Source of the DNA: Aplidium turbinatum
Lineage: Eukaryota > Chordata > Ascidiacea > Aplousobranchia > Polyclinidae
Assembly: GCA_918807975.1 (NCBI GenBank)
Contig: OU964921.1
Span: 7,969,498-8,033,497, forward strand
Direction: 5' to 3'
Length of the DNA: 64,000 bases
The notes below the pieces were generated by a model that was given only the letters and a program-made list of their open reading frames with translations, was not told the origin of the DNA and made no database searches. A program made the position numbers and the translations under genes. The stretch's first letter is position 1. Every line of letters begins with the position of its first letter. Shown here piece after piece: positions 31,101-40,879 of the stretch.

Positions 31101-33095
31101 ATGGGATGGAATGGAATGGAATGGAAGACATTTTTTCCATCTTTCATCCTGAGATTTTCTTCCATTCCATCTCCATTCTATCTTAGAAATCTTCCATTCC
31201 ATCTCAGAAATCTCTTCCATCTTCACATTTTGTGATCTCTACGTTGAATATGCCACAAATAAACCTAAAAACCATAGGCTAAATTTGCTATAAGAATTTA
31301 ACAGCAGTATTTCCTATGGATTACGTACCGTTTGAATTATTGTTAAAAGGTACCGTTCGAATTAGTTCAGCAAGCAACGTAATATTTTGCATGCCTTGAT
31401 AAAGCGTTAGAAAGTTAATGATGGAATTGTGAAGGAATGATGGAAGATGGGTCTTCCATCCCATCATCAAGATCTTCCATTCCTTTCCATCCTTGACATT
31501 TTCCATCTTCCATCCCAAAATAGGCTATGTCTTCCATTCCATCCCATCCCATTCCATTCCCTGCTCACAACAGAGAAACTTGGCGCCCAACCCTCGACGA
31601 GAGGAAGGAACTTAATGATGATGATGAAACTCTGCCTATTATGTCATAATAACAAGTAGTTCAACCATGCCACGAAGAAAGTACAGTAACACATCAGCCT
31701 GAGCTTAGTGTTTCCACTTTTAGGGATATTTCCCTAGGGAAATTTGCAGTAAAATTTTGGCTGTAGAGAAGTTTTTAGGGATTTGCTTGTTTTAGGGAAA
31801 TAATTAGGAAAATTCAAATTTTACAAGACGAAATCAATTTTTTTTTATAAACTAGAATTTGGCTGGAAAACTTTAAATTTAGGTTTTTCAATTTTATTTT
31901 GAAACACTGGAATTTCGCAGGAAATTTTCTGGCCAGGATTAAGTAAACTTGAAAATGTAAGTTGCCATGCGCTGATTTGTTGTAGAATTTATCGAAGCTT
32001 GGCTGCTGGCTGCTGCGAATTGCCTTCAAAAGTTCAAATTGTGTTTTAGGCAGCCCACCTTTAAAAACGTGTTTGTTCAAGTATCGCTTATAATTATTAT
32101 CAATGCATTGATATTAAATGACTTCATGCAAAGAAGAAGTATGACCAAAAGTTACAAATCGAGGAGTCAGAGTCGTAGCCTATGTTTTTTTCGCCCGATT
32201 CCACAGCCTTTCTCCGTACGAGGATAAAGATGTTCAAAACATCAAAAACGGTTTTTGGTCTTATGAAAAGTAAAATAATCTGGGGTGCAAACACTAGATT
32301 TGTGGGCGCACAAAATTTTGAGAATGCCTCCATGTCCCTTTCCCAACTATAGCCATACACTTTCCAGGCTCAGACACTCCAAGTCACGGAAAATACTTAT
32401 ATGGTATTTAAAATTTGTGAAATCCGCTTGCAACTGCGTATTTTCCTGTCGTATTTTTTGGTACTGTTGCTCATGCCGGCAAGACTACAAACAAAAATAA
32501 AAAATTTTACAAGGCCATCCACAAACAAGTCATAAGGAAAAATCAAAAGCATCACATAGCTTACGGTAGGTAGGCTACTTTTATAACACTATTTTATCAA
32601 AAAGGAGAGGGATGGACCCAGACTTAAATTCGTTTTAGAATTAATATGCTCTCTCAGGACTATTTAATACAGTGGATAAATCTGTCTGCGCTCTATGCAT
32701 TTTATATCATGCACTGCATCTGACAAATCTCATCGCCAAGAGGTGGCAATCAATTGAAAGCCAAGACCTTAATGTTCTAACAATTGTCAACGCACCTGTT
32801 GGTAGGAGAAAACGGCAAGCCTATTGTTGGCATCCGTTGCTTCAAGAAGTTTATTTTCCAAATCCACAATCCTCTTGTATTGGTTGTGAATTATTGTTTC
32901 AGCCTGATTCAGCTTCACTTGAAAGGCTTTAACAGAATTCTCTAGCTTGGCGGCCTCTTTTTCTTTTTGCATTCCGTACTTCACGGCTCTTTGTATCTGA
33001 CTGATTGCTCTAAGAGTGTCGTTCTGTGCAAGGCCCGGCTGTTCATGAAGGTGGTCTATCTTGTTGTGCTTGTTTGGACGTTCATTGTTAAGTGT
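28070..33095 (-). CDS. Unidentified coiled-coil protein gene, three visible 3' exons
   Basis: Three minus-strand exons join without a frame change: 33095-32796 (100 codons), 29099-29058 (14 codons) and 28120-28070 (16 codons plus TAA). Each border has AG or GT, with a good pyrimidine tract before the last exon (TTGTTGTGTTTTTCAG). The long exon is rich in heptad-like charged and leucine residues (EKEAAKLENSVKAFQVKLNQ, RIVDLENKLLEATDANN), which suggests a coiled coil. The C-terminus reads QRPNEFVVIVMPKEEDTQRG. I do not recognise the family. Upstream exons should lie to the right but none was found before the P-like transposon. The two short exons rest on splice signals and phase alone, and further exons between 29.1 and 32.8 kb are possible. 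Confidence 0.45.
29058..29099 (-). CDS. Candidate 14-codon exon of the coiled-coil gene
   Basis: Minus-strand ALRHQQPQRPNEFV lies between GTTGCAG and GTGAGA, phase 0 at both ends. Its only support is splice-site quality and phase agreement with its neighbours. Confidence 0.35.
29510..29645 (+). repeat. Dispersed repeat shared with 50530-50643
   Basis: GGGACCCACTCATTT, TTTTTGGCTAT and AAATCACGCAAGGCCCTATTT recur in the same order at about 50550-50640 with scattered differences. Class unknown. Confidence 0.55.
29970..30275. repeat. Inverted tandem array of TTCGTAAACAATTG-type units
   Basis: The left arm holds about seven half-units alternating GTTCGTAAACAGTT and CGTAAAACAATTCTT (29975-30125); the right arm (30150-30270) holds the reverse form (ACGAAGAATCGTTTACAAAG and variants). 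The fold centre lies at GCATTTCTTCGTG ... CACGAAGAAATGC (30119-30166). Open frames here (NCFTNNCLRTIV-like) are artefacts of the repeat. Confidence 0.85.
30736..30800 (+). mobile_element. Terminus of the CAGGGGCGTTGACAG hAT family
   Basis: CAGGGGCGTTGACAGAGGGG followed by GTGGTACTTTTGGACC matches, in reverse, the right end of the element at 50644-51500. The partner end is missing. Confidence 0.6.
30880..31630 (+). mobile_element. LINE 3' end interrupted by a MITE
   Basis: NKSRKLKYFSHMIRINS and NRGRPPRIWTHDIEDCQDL (30910-31075) match the GHxxR ... RGRPRxxWxDDI C-terminal block of non-LTR polymerases. Coding text resumes after the MITE as RETWRPTLDERKELN and runs into a (GAT)n tail at about 31616-31628, the usual microsatellite end of such LINEs. 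A frame change near 31078 separates the two readings. Confidence 0.75.
31095..31563. mobile_element. hAT-like MITE whose terminal repeats are (GGAAT)n
   Basis: 469 bp from CAGGGTATGGGATGGAATGG to CCATTCCATTCCCTG, flanked by CTCACAAC (31087-31094, 31564-31571). The inverted arms are mostly GGAATGGAAT and TCTTCCATTCCATC motifs, with further TCTTCCATC copies inside. It splits the LINE. Confidence 0.85.
31640..32790. other. No gene recognised
   Basis: AT-rich sequence, some with TTTAGGGATTT or AGGGAAAT words near 31720-31800. Presumably intron of the minus-strand coiled-coil gene. Confidence 0.35.
32796..33095 (-). CDS. Coiled-coil exon of the unidentified minus-strand gene
   Basis: Acceptor TTTAATTTTATAG and donor GTGCGT on the minus strand border exactly 100 codons in phase 0. 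Residues run from TLNNERPNKHNKIDHLHEQP through DTLRAISQIQRAVKYG to LAVFSYQQ. The charged heptad pattern of residues 40-90 favours a coiled coil. Composition and lack of stops make a real exon likely. Confidence 0.6.
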
Positions 33096-33179
33096 CTATA
33101 AAATTAAAGAGTAAATTAAAAACTGTTTAGAAAAATACGCAGCCTCTTTAAAACACTCTGTAGCTATATGATTTACATG

Positions 33180-33470
33180 CTTTTATTTGCATAAGTTAAA
33201 GTTAAGGTTAGAAATGTTTCTATTTCTTACTCTAACTCCCTTAATAAGGATTCAACCTATTGGTTAAGGTTAGGGTCAAGGTTACAAATGTATCTATTTT
33301 TAACCCTAACCCTTAATAAAGATTCAACCTAGTGGTTAGGGTTAAGGTTAGGGTCAGGGTTACAAATGTGTCTATTTCTAAACCTTACCCTTTAATAAGG
33401 ATTCAACCGATTGGTTAGGGTTAGAAATGTTTCTATTTCTAACCCTAACCCTTAATAAGGATTGAACTAA
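33180..33470. repeat. Minisatellite of about 72 bp units with telomere-like inverted arms
   Basis: Roughly four units share the order GGTTAGGGTTA, GAAATGTTTCTATTTC, TAACCCTAACCC, TTAATAAGGATTCAACC. Within each unit GGTTAGGGTTAGAAATG is inverted against TTTCTAACCCTAACCC, so each can form a hairpin. Copies differ by small indels. Confidence 0.85.
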
Positions 33471-33474
33471 TGTT

Positions 33475-33545
33475 GTCCTCTGATCACTGCGTCTCCCGAT
33501 TTCGGGGGACGTAGTGTTCATGGGGCGAAATAGGTTGCATCCAAT
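33475..33545. mobile_element. End of a CCTATTTCG-terminus element
   Basis: GATTTCGGGGGACGTAGTG and GGGGCGAAATAGGTTGCATCC match the right terminus type of the element at 9019-9237. The left end is not identified. Confidence 0.4.
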
Positions 33546-34571
33546 ATTTCGACTCTTTTTACAGCATAAAGCTATTAAAGAAAAGTTAAAGGTAATGTTT
33601 CCATGGAAGTTGATGGATGATAGGGAGAATCTTGTCATTGGGACCATTCATTGGCCTAATGCTGGAAATACAGAGCCACAAGCCAAGGAAACTGTGTCAA
33701 TGGCAGCAGATTTATTTCTTAATGTTTTCCTAAATTCAGTAAAGATAAAAAAGTTGGGAAAATTTTCTTTCCCCGTGAAAGTACTGTAGATTCTATTAAT
33801 TCTATTAATGTTGTGCACCGAATTGGTGATGCTCTTGTGTTATTACAAAATTCTGCTTCAACATCCAAACAAGATAGTAGTCACAATACTTTGATTTTAA
33901 ACTTAATTTTATCTCTAATGTTGTCTTTGAAGTATGAATCATTTAAAATTTGTTCTATCATATGGCTTATTTATGAACAGTTGTAGGCTGCTTAGTGACA
34001 TCCACCACAATGTCTTATTCTCATTATATTCTAATATTTTCTATGTTTTATAACATGTCCCCGCATGTGTACAAATTTTTCTGGAGCACTGAATATTGTA
34101 TCGTGCCATGCTATTCGACTGTTCGAAAAGTAACTTTATCAAACTCAATGACTCCTCATGCTGAACAGTCACAACACTTTTTTACTGTACATAAAACAAA
34201 AGTTTAAAGATCTCTCGCATGAAACGATCAGGCAGATTTGATTTTAAACGTTTCTTATCGGTTATCCCTGAAAGCTCTAAATCCCTTAAGTCTGAAGCGA
34301 CAAAACCTTAAACTGGCTTTGCAAATATTTAATAATTTTACTTCACGAGCTTTAATTCACCTTGGTGCAAAGTTTAACATATCATATTATGGTGATATCA
34401 GTACTTTCATAAGAATAATCACTACTTGGTTTGGTGTCGTTAACGTTAAATCATCATTGAAGGGACAGCGGCTGAGCAATTATTATACAGCATATCAGCA
34501 ACCTCTCACATCGGAACATTCAGAAATCAAGAGCGTTCTGCATTAATTTTTAAGCTGAATTGAAAGATGGA

Positions 34572-35424
34572 ACTTCACAAGGTAGATTTAAACGATCTGT
34601 CTTAGCCTGATGCTGCGAGTTTGCTGTGGCAATAGTAAGTTGCGCTAGCTTTCGGAACACAGTTCCCTAGTCATGTGCTTGTGCTATAATGAAAGCTACA
34701 TAGGCAGCACGATTCGACCACTCCACTCCCGCATCAAAGAACACCTCAGCTCAGACAAAAGCTCGGTCTTTAATCATCAACAACAATGCCACACCGACTT
34801 TGAATTTACTATAATTGCCCGAGAAAATGACGCGGTAAAATTACGTTTCAAAGAGGCCATATTCATCAGCAGACAAAATCCTAAAATCAACAACCGTGCC
34901 GAAAGGGAAGAACTACGTCATCTAATCTACTAATCAACTGAAAACAAATTTTGCAACAAAAAACGCCTAACAACACAGAAACTCAACAACCAGCAGCCTC
35001 AAGCTAAACGAAAGAACCACACTTTAGAACCACTCACTGACTTCAACACCATTCATTATAGCAACCAGCTCAGTGGCCGAGTGGTTTCGCCTTCGGCTCT
35101 GGTGCTGGTAGATCTGAGATCGATTCCAGGTCGGGTCAAACCGAAGACTCTAAAAACGGTACCGATTGTGTTCTATCCTGCATAGCGCAGTGAGAATGAG
35201 TCGGGTAATAATGTGATAACATCGTAAACCTGATATAAATTAAAAATGAGCCCTATCGCTAAAAGACCTTAGCTGTTGTAGAGCGACAATAAATAAAACC
35301 ATAACATTATTATTATTATTATTATTCATTATAGCACATGACTAGGGAACTGTGTTCCGAAAGCTAGCGCAACTTACTATTGCCACAGCAAACTCGCAGC
35401 ATCAGGCTAAGACAGATCGTTTAA
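34572..35424 (+). mobile_element. Penelope-like element fragment: GIY-YIG endonuclease between inverted repeats
   Basis: 34673-34933 encodes a GIY-YIG nuclease domain: NESYIGSTIRPLHSRIKEHL at its start, then RFKEAIFISRQNPKINNRAE at its end, with the Y-I-G core, the R of SRIKEH and a late E-A and N. This domain fused to RT is typical of Penelope-like elements. It is bracketed by inverted copies of about 110 bp (34575-34694 and 35328-35424) containing TGCGCTAGCTTTCGGAACAC, as Penelope terminal repeats can be. No RT remains. A SINE lies inside. Confidence 0.8.
35064..35323 (+). repeat. SINE family A, copy 3, inserted in the Penelope-like element
   Basis: Begins ACCAGCTCAGTGGCCGAGTGG with tRNA-like A box TGGCCGAGTGG (35074-35084) and B box GATCGATTCC (35118-35127), and ends with (ATT)n. 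Flanked by ATTCATTATAGCA (35051-35063, 35324-35336). The best-preserved copy; the head resembles a Ser or Leu tRNA. Confidence 0.92.
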
Positions 35425-35914
35425 ATCTACCTTGTGAAGTAAGCAACGATCATGCTGCTAAAAGCGAAACTCAATCAATTGAAAGATGGAAGCCTACCTC
35501 CACAGCAGAGAGGTTAACAAGAGAAATATTCTTTGCGGTCCAGCACACAACACAGGTTCTTCTAAAATCTAAACGTATCGGTATAGCCTACTGTATGACT
35601 GATTTAGGAGAAAATTATGTATTATTGGGAAAAGTTCAAACCGATTTTTTAAGTTTAGACACAAGATTTTGGCAATACCGCCAGTTAGCTGGCGCCAATA
35701 TGATGTGTCATTGCGCCAAGTGTATGAGTGCCAAGGAAACTATGTTTGCTTTCTGTTTTAAAAGTAAGACTAAATAATTGGTAAACAGTTCTTCCGAAGT
35801 TCTCGTTTAATTGGACTGAGTTTAGTGACAAATTAAACTGTAGTGATGTAGCTTCAGTTACTGCTTGTCGACAATTTTTCTTCATCACAAAGTTACATGC
35901 CTGTTAGGCTATCA

Positions 35915-38622
35915 TAGGCGCCGACTTTTCAAAAAATCTTGGGAGGGGCGAGAAAGGTGATGACGTCATAACCATAACGCTATTTTTACTCAATTAAAAT
36001 AGTCTATAATTGAGCTTACTGTCTTGTTCATATTGACACCTAGGTCGCAAACCGAATTTATTAGAACCGCTGCTTGAAACGATTAGTTTTATGCACGTAG
36101 AAACTTTAATATTGTTAGCGCATAATTGGAACAGTTGGAAAACAAGACGATTCATTTACTTTTCGTGCGAGTGAATAACAACGATCAAGACAGTGAAGAT
36201 ATCGAAATAAAACGCAAAAAATCATGATCTCAAGCAGAGTGGAAACCCGCTACCAGTTTTATTAACCTCGTTTCGCTGGTTTTGCTAACTACTTACCTTC
36301 AAAGGGTTAACAACGGTGAAGTGTTTTCTCTTCTGTTTTTTATCAATAGTCTTTTATCGAATAGTGTAGGAGTGTATGTAGATGAGTGTATATTGATGAG
36401 TGTATGAGATGTATAGGCCTATATTTTCACAATATATACATCAATACAGTGCTTATTGAAGCAAAGCACGAATGACAGTTTTGAAAAATGCATTGTTTCT
36501 TTATGCTCTATTAGTCTATTCACTTAATTGTTCGTTGTGTCGTAGTTTCAACTCGATAAAGCTTGGTAAAATCGATTTCATGTTTGAAGTCACAAAAATC
36601 TAACGGACTTTTGAATAACTTGTGAAATGAGAGTAAACATTCAACCTCGCAGGTTTTGACTTTGAGTTGCTCCTCACACGCGGGAAGATAAGCAGTGTGT
36701 GACTGAGCGTGCGTGCCATGGGCAATGGCCGCGTAGCCGTAAGAGATGGGGGGCAGGGGGGCGGTCGCTCCCCCGTTGAAAAAAAAACGTCGCAAATTTG
36801 GGCAAAAATGTCCAGTTATTTAGGCAAATCTACCTTATCATGATGTTTCGACGTCTCACTAGTTTGTAGACTTTACATGATTGTTATAATCTATGAGATG
36901 CATTGATATTTTCCAATGAATGTAAAATGCGTTATCATCGATTTTGGAAACAATTGTATGTGACATTGTAATTTGGGAAAAATGAGAAGTTTCAATTCTA
37001 CAACCGCAAAAAATAACTGTAAAAGAGTACAGTTGGCAAACAAAGTAAGCTTATCAATGATTTTCGATAGATTGCTATAGATTGAATAATTGAATCTTTA
37101 TCCTTGGACTGGAAAAGCTTCTTTGAGAACTTAATACTTGCAGTTTCGCATACTTGTAGAGGCTTTGAATCACTGATGCAGGCCCGCGGGGACACAGGAG
37201 CTAACCACGTCAAATGTAAGTAAGTTTATTTCAAAATAAACGTGCAATTGAAAGATTTAAGTAGGCTAGTATCCACGAGTTTCCCTAACTGCGCATTGCG
37301 CAATTTCGCATTAGGGACATGTCTTTAAACCGCGAAATCCTTGCTCTCAATCACGATTTTCGTCGGCATGTTTAAAGTTGTTGGAGTTTTCAACTGAAAT
37401 TAATATTTTGTAAAGTAAACGCAAGTAGCTAGAAGTGATTACCACCAAAAAATATATAGCCTATATTCAGAATTAAAGAGTGGGTGAAGAAAAATATTTC
37501 GTGTGTATGAAAAAAAATCGTGGTTAAGGAAATCACTATAAATACGTTGTTATTTCATTTTATTTCAATGCAATGCAAGTTCAGTCGTGTTCTCATTGCT
37601 TTAAGAATTGGCGCTCCAGTTGTTCCAGAAACGAGGAGGCGACTGATTCTTAACTAATTCATCAACTTATTTTAAAGTATCAGGTTTGGTGGCCGTGCTT
37701 AACTATATTTATTGATGCATATACCGCAATATTAGATCCTTTCACGCACGTCTTAAACCATTAAGGTTTTGCCACCTTTTCCTTTTGTTAGTTTTGTTAC
37801 TGTATTTCTTTTTCTCAATATCATTTCTTTTGCATTCTGACAAAGAAAAATAAATTGAATTGAATTGAAAAAAAAAATAATGAGTTATTACACTATCTTC
37901 AAAATGAAAAGATTGAGCTACTTTTGATCTGGCCTTTTATTAAGTTTTTCAAATTTTCAAATAGTTTTTCAAATAATCTGGCGACATGGATATGCAGCAA
38001 TTGTTATCCAGTTATTGCTGAAGTCTCAGTTCAAATTGTTGTTGAATCCAGTTAGGCTTAATATATATGTTTTTTTGCCACACAAGAGTGTTTCAATATG
38101 ATGGTTTATTTAATTGGGACATAGACACTAGACAGGCGTCTAAATGCAGGTTAAATTTAAGTTAGCCTTGTTTTGCTACTGTACGTTTTGTTTCCTGTGA
38201 TTTTGTACACGGCCAAGTTAACGACTGTACAGTTATTATTAGACTGCACCACCTCAGAGGTTGTGAGTATTTTTGCATTTTTGAAAATATATTTGCAAAG
38301 AGAAAATTTGAGCAAATTTTTAAAAATAAGGGCAAATTTTGTTTGCCCCCCCCCAAAACTTTTACACTACCACGGCTATGGCAATGGGCATCTCAGTAGT
38401 AATTCACATTCTAGAGAAAGCCTTGCGATCAGCTGCTGTTTTGCGGGTAAGAGCAACGTAGGCTGTTTTTCGCTTTCGATGTTCTTTAAGTCTGTTTAAA
38501 TGATCTAAATCTCTTTCGCGAAGTATTTTATCTTTGTAACACTATTTGTTATAGCCATTTTTGTTGCCCCTCAGGGCCTCAATCATAAATTTACGGGAGG
38601 CGCGCCCCCCGGAAGTCGGCGC
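35915..38622. mobile_element. Unclassified insert with GGCGCCGACTT / AAGTCGGCGC ends
   Basis: ATAGGCGCCGACTTTT at the left is inverted against GGAAGTCGGCGCATAT at the right, and the P-like transposase resumes just after it. Next to the ends lie GGGAGGGGCG and CGCGCCCCCC. No transposase is recognised. The interior holds a SINE-B fragment (37090-37200), a LINE-type tail with TTGAATTGAATTG (37600-37870) and GGGGGGCAGGGGGGCGGTCG near 36750. No clear target duplication was found, so the extent is inferred. Confidence 0.45.
37090..37205 (-). repeat. SINE family B 3' fragment
   Basis: In reverse it contains TGATTCAAAGCCTCTACAAG, TATGCGAAACTGCAAG and CCAAGGATAAAGATTCAA, the tail block of SINE family B. 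Confidence 0.6.
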
Positions 38623-39219
38623 ATATGACAGTTATAACATATGTTGCGCTGCTCTGCTGTCAATAAAAGGTTGGGTTGCTCTGAATGCAAGCAGAGAGGA
38701 GTTAGTTCTCACGGTGATGCCAGTCAACTTGAAAACTCATTGATAAAAGGTTTGAGGAGAGGAAGTTTATTGTACCCATGTTCCGATATTGTTTTAATGG
38801 CGTATGTTGTAATTAATAAATTATGTGAAACTGATCAGTTTCAAAAATCCTGTTCTCAAAGAAGTCATGCTATTGATTGTATTTTGGAAGACCACGACTT
38901 TATGTTTTTTGAGAAAAAGTGTAGAAATGGGCGTGAAAAATGCAAATTAGTAAAAATGCTTTTGTGAGCATACACCAATATTCTTCTGAACAATTATTGT
39001 TTTAAAATAAATGATCTTATCAGTGACACATTGGCCAAAACGATAAAACTGCAAAATTTGAAGTACCGGTAATGCTTTTGGTGACCAGCGTATGCTTTTT
39101 CAAGTGCTTGTTTAATTTTTTGCGCCATAGACAAACAAAATTTTGTGTTGCTTTAGTATTACATGTAGTTATTCGACTTTTGCGACACTAATAAATAAAT
39201 TGTTCTTTTGCTATTCTCA

Positions 39220-39293
39220 CTGTAGACCATGCTCACTGTAGACTTCTCACTGTAGCTCATGCTCACTGTAGATTCTCACTGTAGACCATGCTG
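39220..39293 (+). repeat. Tandem CTCACTGTAGACCATG units
   Basis: About five imperfect units of 13-16 bp, each built on CTCACTGTAGA with or without CCATG, in 74 bp. Confidence 0.8.
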
Positions 39294-39367
39294 GAATTCT
39301 TATCTCGCCATGCTTATTATGTAACTTACTAAAAATGAAACAAATTGCATGAAAGGTTAAGCTGTGC

Positions 39368-39614
39368 TGGTTCGGCCCTCCATGTGTGCGCTTGAGCAAC
39401 GCATTTAAGGACTGCTCTCCTTTTAGTGGAATCTAGTGGATTGAATACCAATTTAAAGACAACACTTTAACACGACAAACAAAAATGTCACTCTGTCAAT
39501 CTCAGTAACCACGCCTGGGTCAGTAGTTCAAAGCCTCTACATTCTACAAGTATGCAAAATTTTCACAAATAACCTATTAAAGGCTTTGTTAATCCGAGGA
39601 TAAAGATTCAAAGC
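39368..39614 (+). repeat. SINE family B, near-complete body
   Basis: Contains TGTGTGCGCTTGAGCAACGC, GTCACTCTGTCAATCTCAGT, AGTTCAAAGCCTCTACATTC and CCGAGGATAAAGATTCAAA in the same order as the copy at 49950-50232 read in reverse. The tRNA-like head is mostly missing at the left. Confidence 0.7.
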
Positions 39615-39827
39615 AACCACTGAACAGTAGCTTGCATAATTAGTCTTTAGTAGCGTAAAAGAGTATAAAAGACAAAGCCATTGACTTCTTAATGGATCTA
39701 GACTGGAAACTAAATTTCTGATTTGACCAAACATAGGCCAAAGGTTCATCGCACACTAAGTTGAAATGCAGAGTCAAATATTCATATACGATAGAAGTAC
39801 TGTAATTTAATATAAGAAAAGTAAGAT

Positions 39828-39900
39828 GGTGTTCTGTGGATCATCGTGCTGCTGGTTTCAAATTTAGTGAATTAGGTTCGATTCCCTGGCAAGTCAAACA
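39828..39900 (+). repeat. tRNA-like sequence, probably a SINE head
   Basis: GTGGATCATCGTGCTGG and a good B-box match GGTTCGATTCCC near 39875 are spaced as in a tRNA. The arms do not fold convincingly, so a functional tRNA is not claimed. Confidence 0.35.
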
Positions 39901-40279
39901 GTACAATGTTATGTTAATGATAACTGTAAGCTTAAATAATTCAATAAATTTGGCATACAGAAGTTTGCATTATAATTTAAGACTTAAGAAGAAGAGAATT
40001 TTTACATTGCATAAAAATAAACGTGGGCATGAAAAGCGCGGAAAAAATTTTACACAACAAATTGATAAAAAATTTTCAAGTCTGCGGCAAATAACACTTT
40101 TTGGTACGGATTGTCATTTGTTACTCCGCTGAAAGCTTTTTTAATTTTGTTTTTGAAGTATTCGCATCGTATTCAGTAATTTTTCGACATAAATCTTGCA
40201 CATGCAATTATAAAAGCGTGCGGCGATTCCTTCAATAATGTTATAATTACTGTTACACATAGATGGAACTGAAAAAGGT

Positions 40280-40870
40280 GGCGCAAGAGTTCCTATAGTA
40301 TTGAAAAAGGTGGCACAGAGTTTCTAAATATTTCTCGTTGGTTTAAACCGCAGAGAAACAAGTTCTTCATTTCAGATTGTGACACCTCAGCAAAGATTTT
40401 CCAGCAAAGCACGCCAATGTTGTATCGTTGGTCGCCAGAGACCGCCTCGACTAACTTCTCGAAAAAAGGAGTTGATATGTCCTGGAAGATCTGTTGTAAA
40501 TTCTTCTACCATTTAAACAGTCGCTTCTTTGCAGGAATTGCATTTGAATGACTTTACTAGCGACCAACAGCAGTAGCCGGCAACGTAATATATTATAACT
40601 GCATCAGTTTTAGTTGGGTGGCGCCGACATTGAAAAGAAGTTCAGCTTGCAGGGTAGCAGCCATAGATGTTTTCTCTACCAGCGTTGTACCACTGCTTGA
40701 TTTGGAGGCTTCATCAATGTTAGTGATTGAAATTCCAGAATATTTCAACAAAGAAATAGTTCGGAGTTTACGATCACTTTCAAAAGTCTGTCGCATGGAA
40801 ATGAAATTATTTACTCTGCTGAGCTTTCGTATGTGCCCAAATCTTCGTTCAATATTGTCTCACTGAATTT
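40280..40870 (-). pseudogene. P-element-like transposase C-terminal remnant, second copy
   Basis: The minus strand reads DNIERRFGHIRKLSRVNNFI then SMRQTFESDRKLRTISLLKY (40863-40750), ISITNIDEAS, and further on YYVAGYCCWS (near 40575). These match the RFGxYRQLSGxNYF ... RxLSLxKFSG ... YVAGYxC order of THAP9/P transposases. It is opposite in strand to the copy ending at 39075. Stops interrupt it. Confidence 0.7.
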
Positions 40871-40879
40871 GTCCGACGT

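Larger units (their letters stand above)
34205..39075 (+). mobile_element. P-element-like DNA transposon (THAP9-type transposase), split by two insertions
   Basis: Transposase text appears in three blocks in order. 34240-34545: LKALNPLSLKRQNLKLALQI and WFGVVNVKSSLKGQRLSNYY. 35470-35770: LTREIFFAVQHTTQ, YVLLGKVQTDF and RFWQYRQLAGANM. 38625-39072: NKRLGCSECK, SLIKGLRRGSLLYPCSDIVL, then after a stop AYTNILLNNYCF. These follow the P/THAP9 order (VNVKxPxKGxRL, LTKxTFxALxxT, RFGxYRQLSGxNY, C-terminal CxxC and LxRGxLxYPS). The first break holds a Penelope-like element, the second a 2.7-kb unclassified insert. N-terminal coding (THAP finger) is not identified; 33550-34200 contains open but unassigned frames. 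Stops and frame changes make it inactive. Confidence 0.75.

Noticed and set aside
31095-31563. (GGAAT)n taken as pericentromeric satellite
   Set aside because: The sequence has defined ends and an 8-bp target duplication, so it is a mobile element rather than a satellite array.
35074-35140. A functional tRNA gene on the plus strand
   Set aside because: The A and B boxes are real but the acceptor arm does not pair, an (ATT)n tail and target duplications are present, and two other copies exist. It is a SINE.
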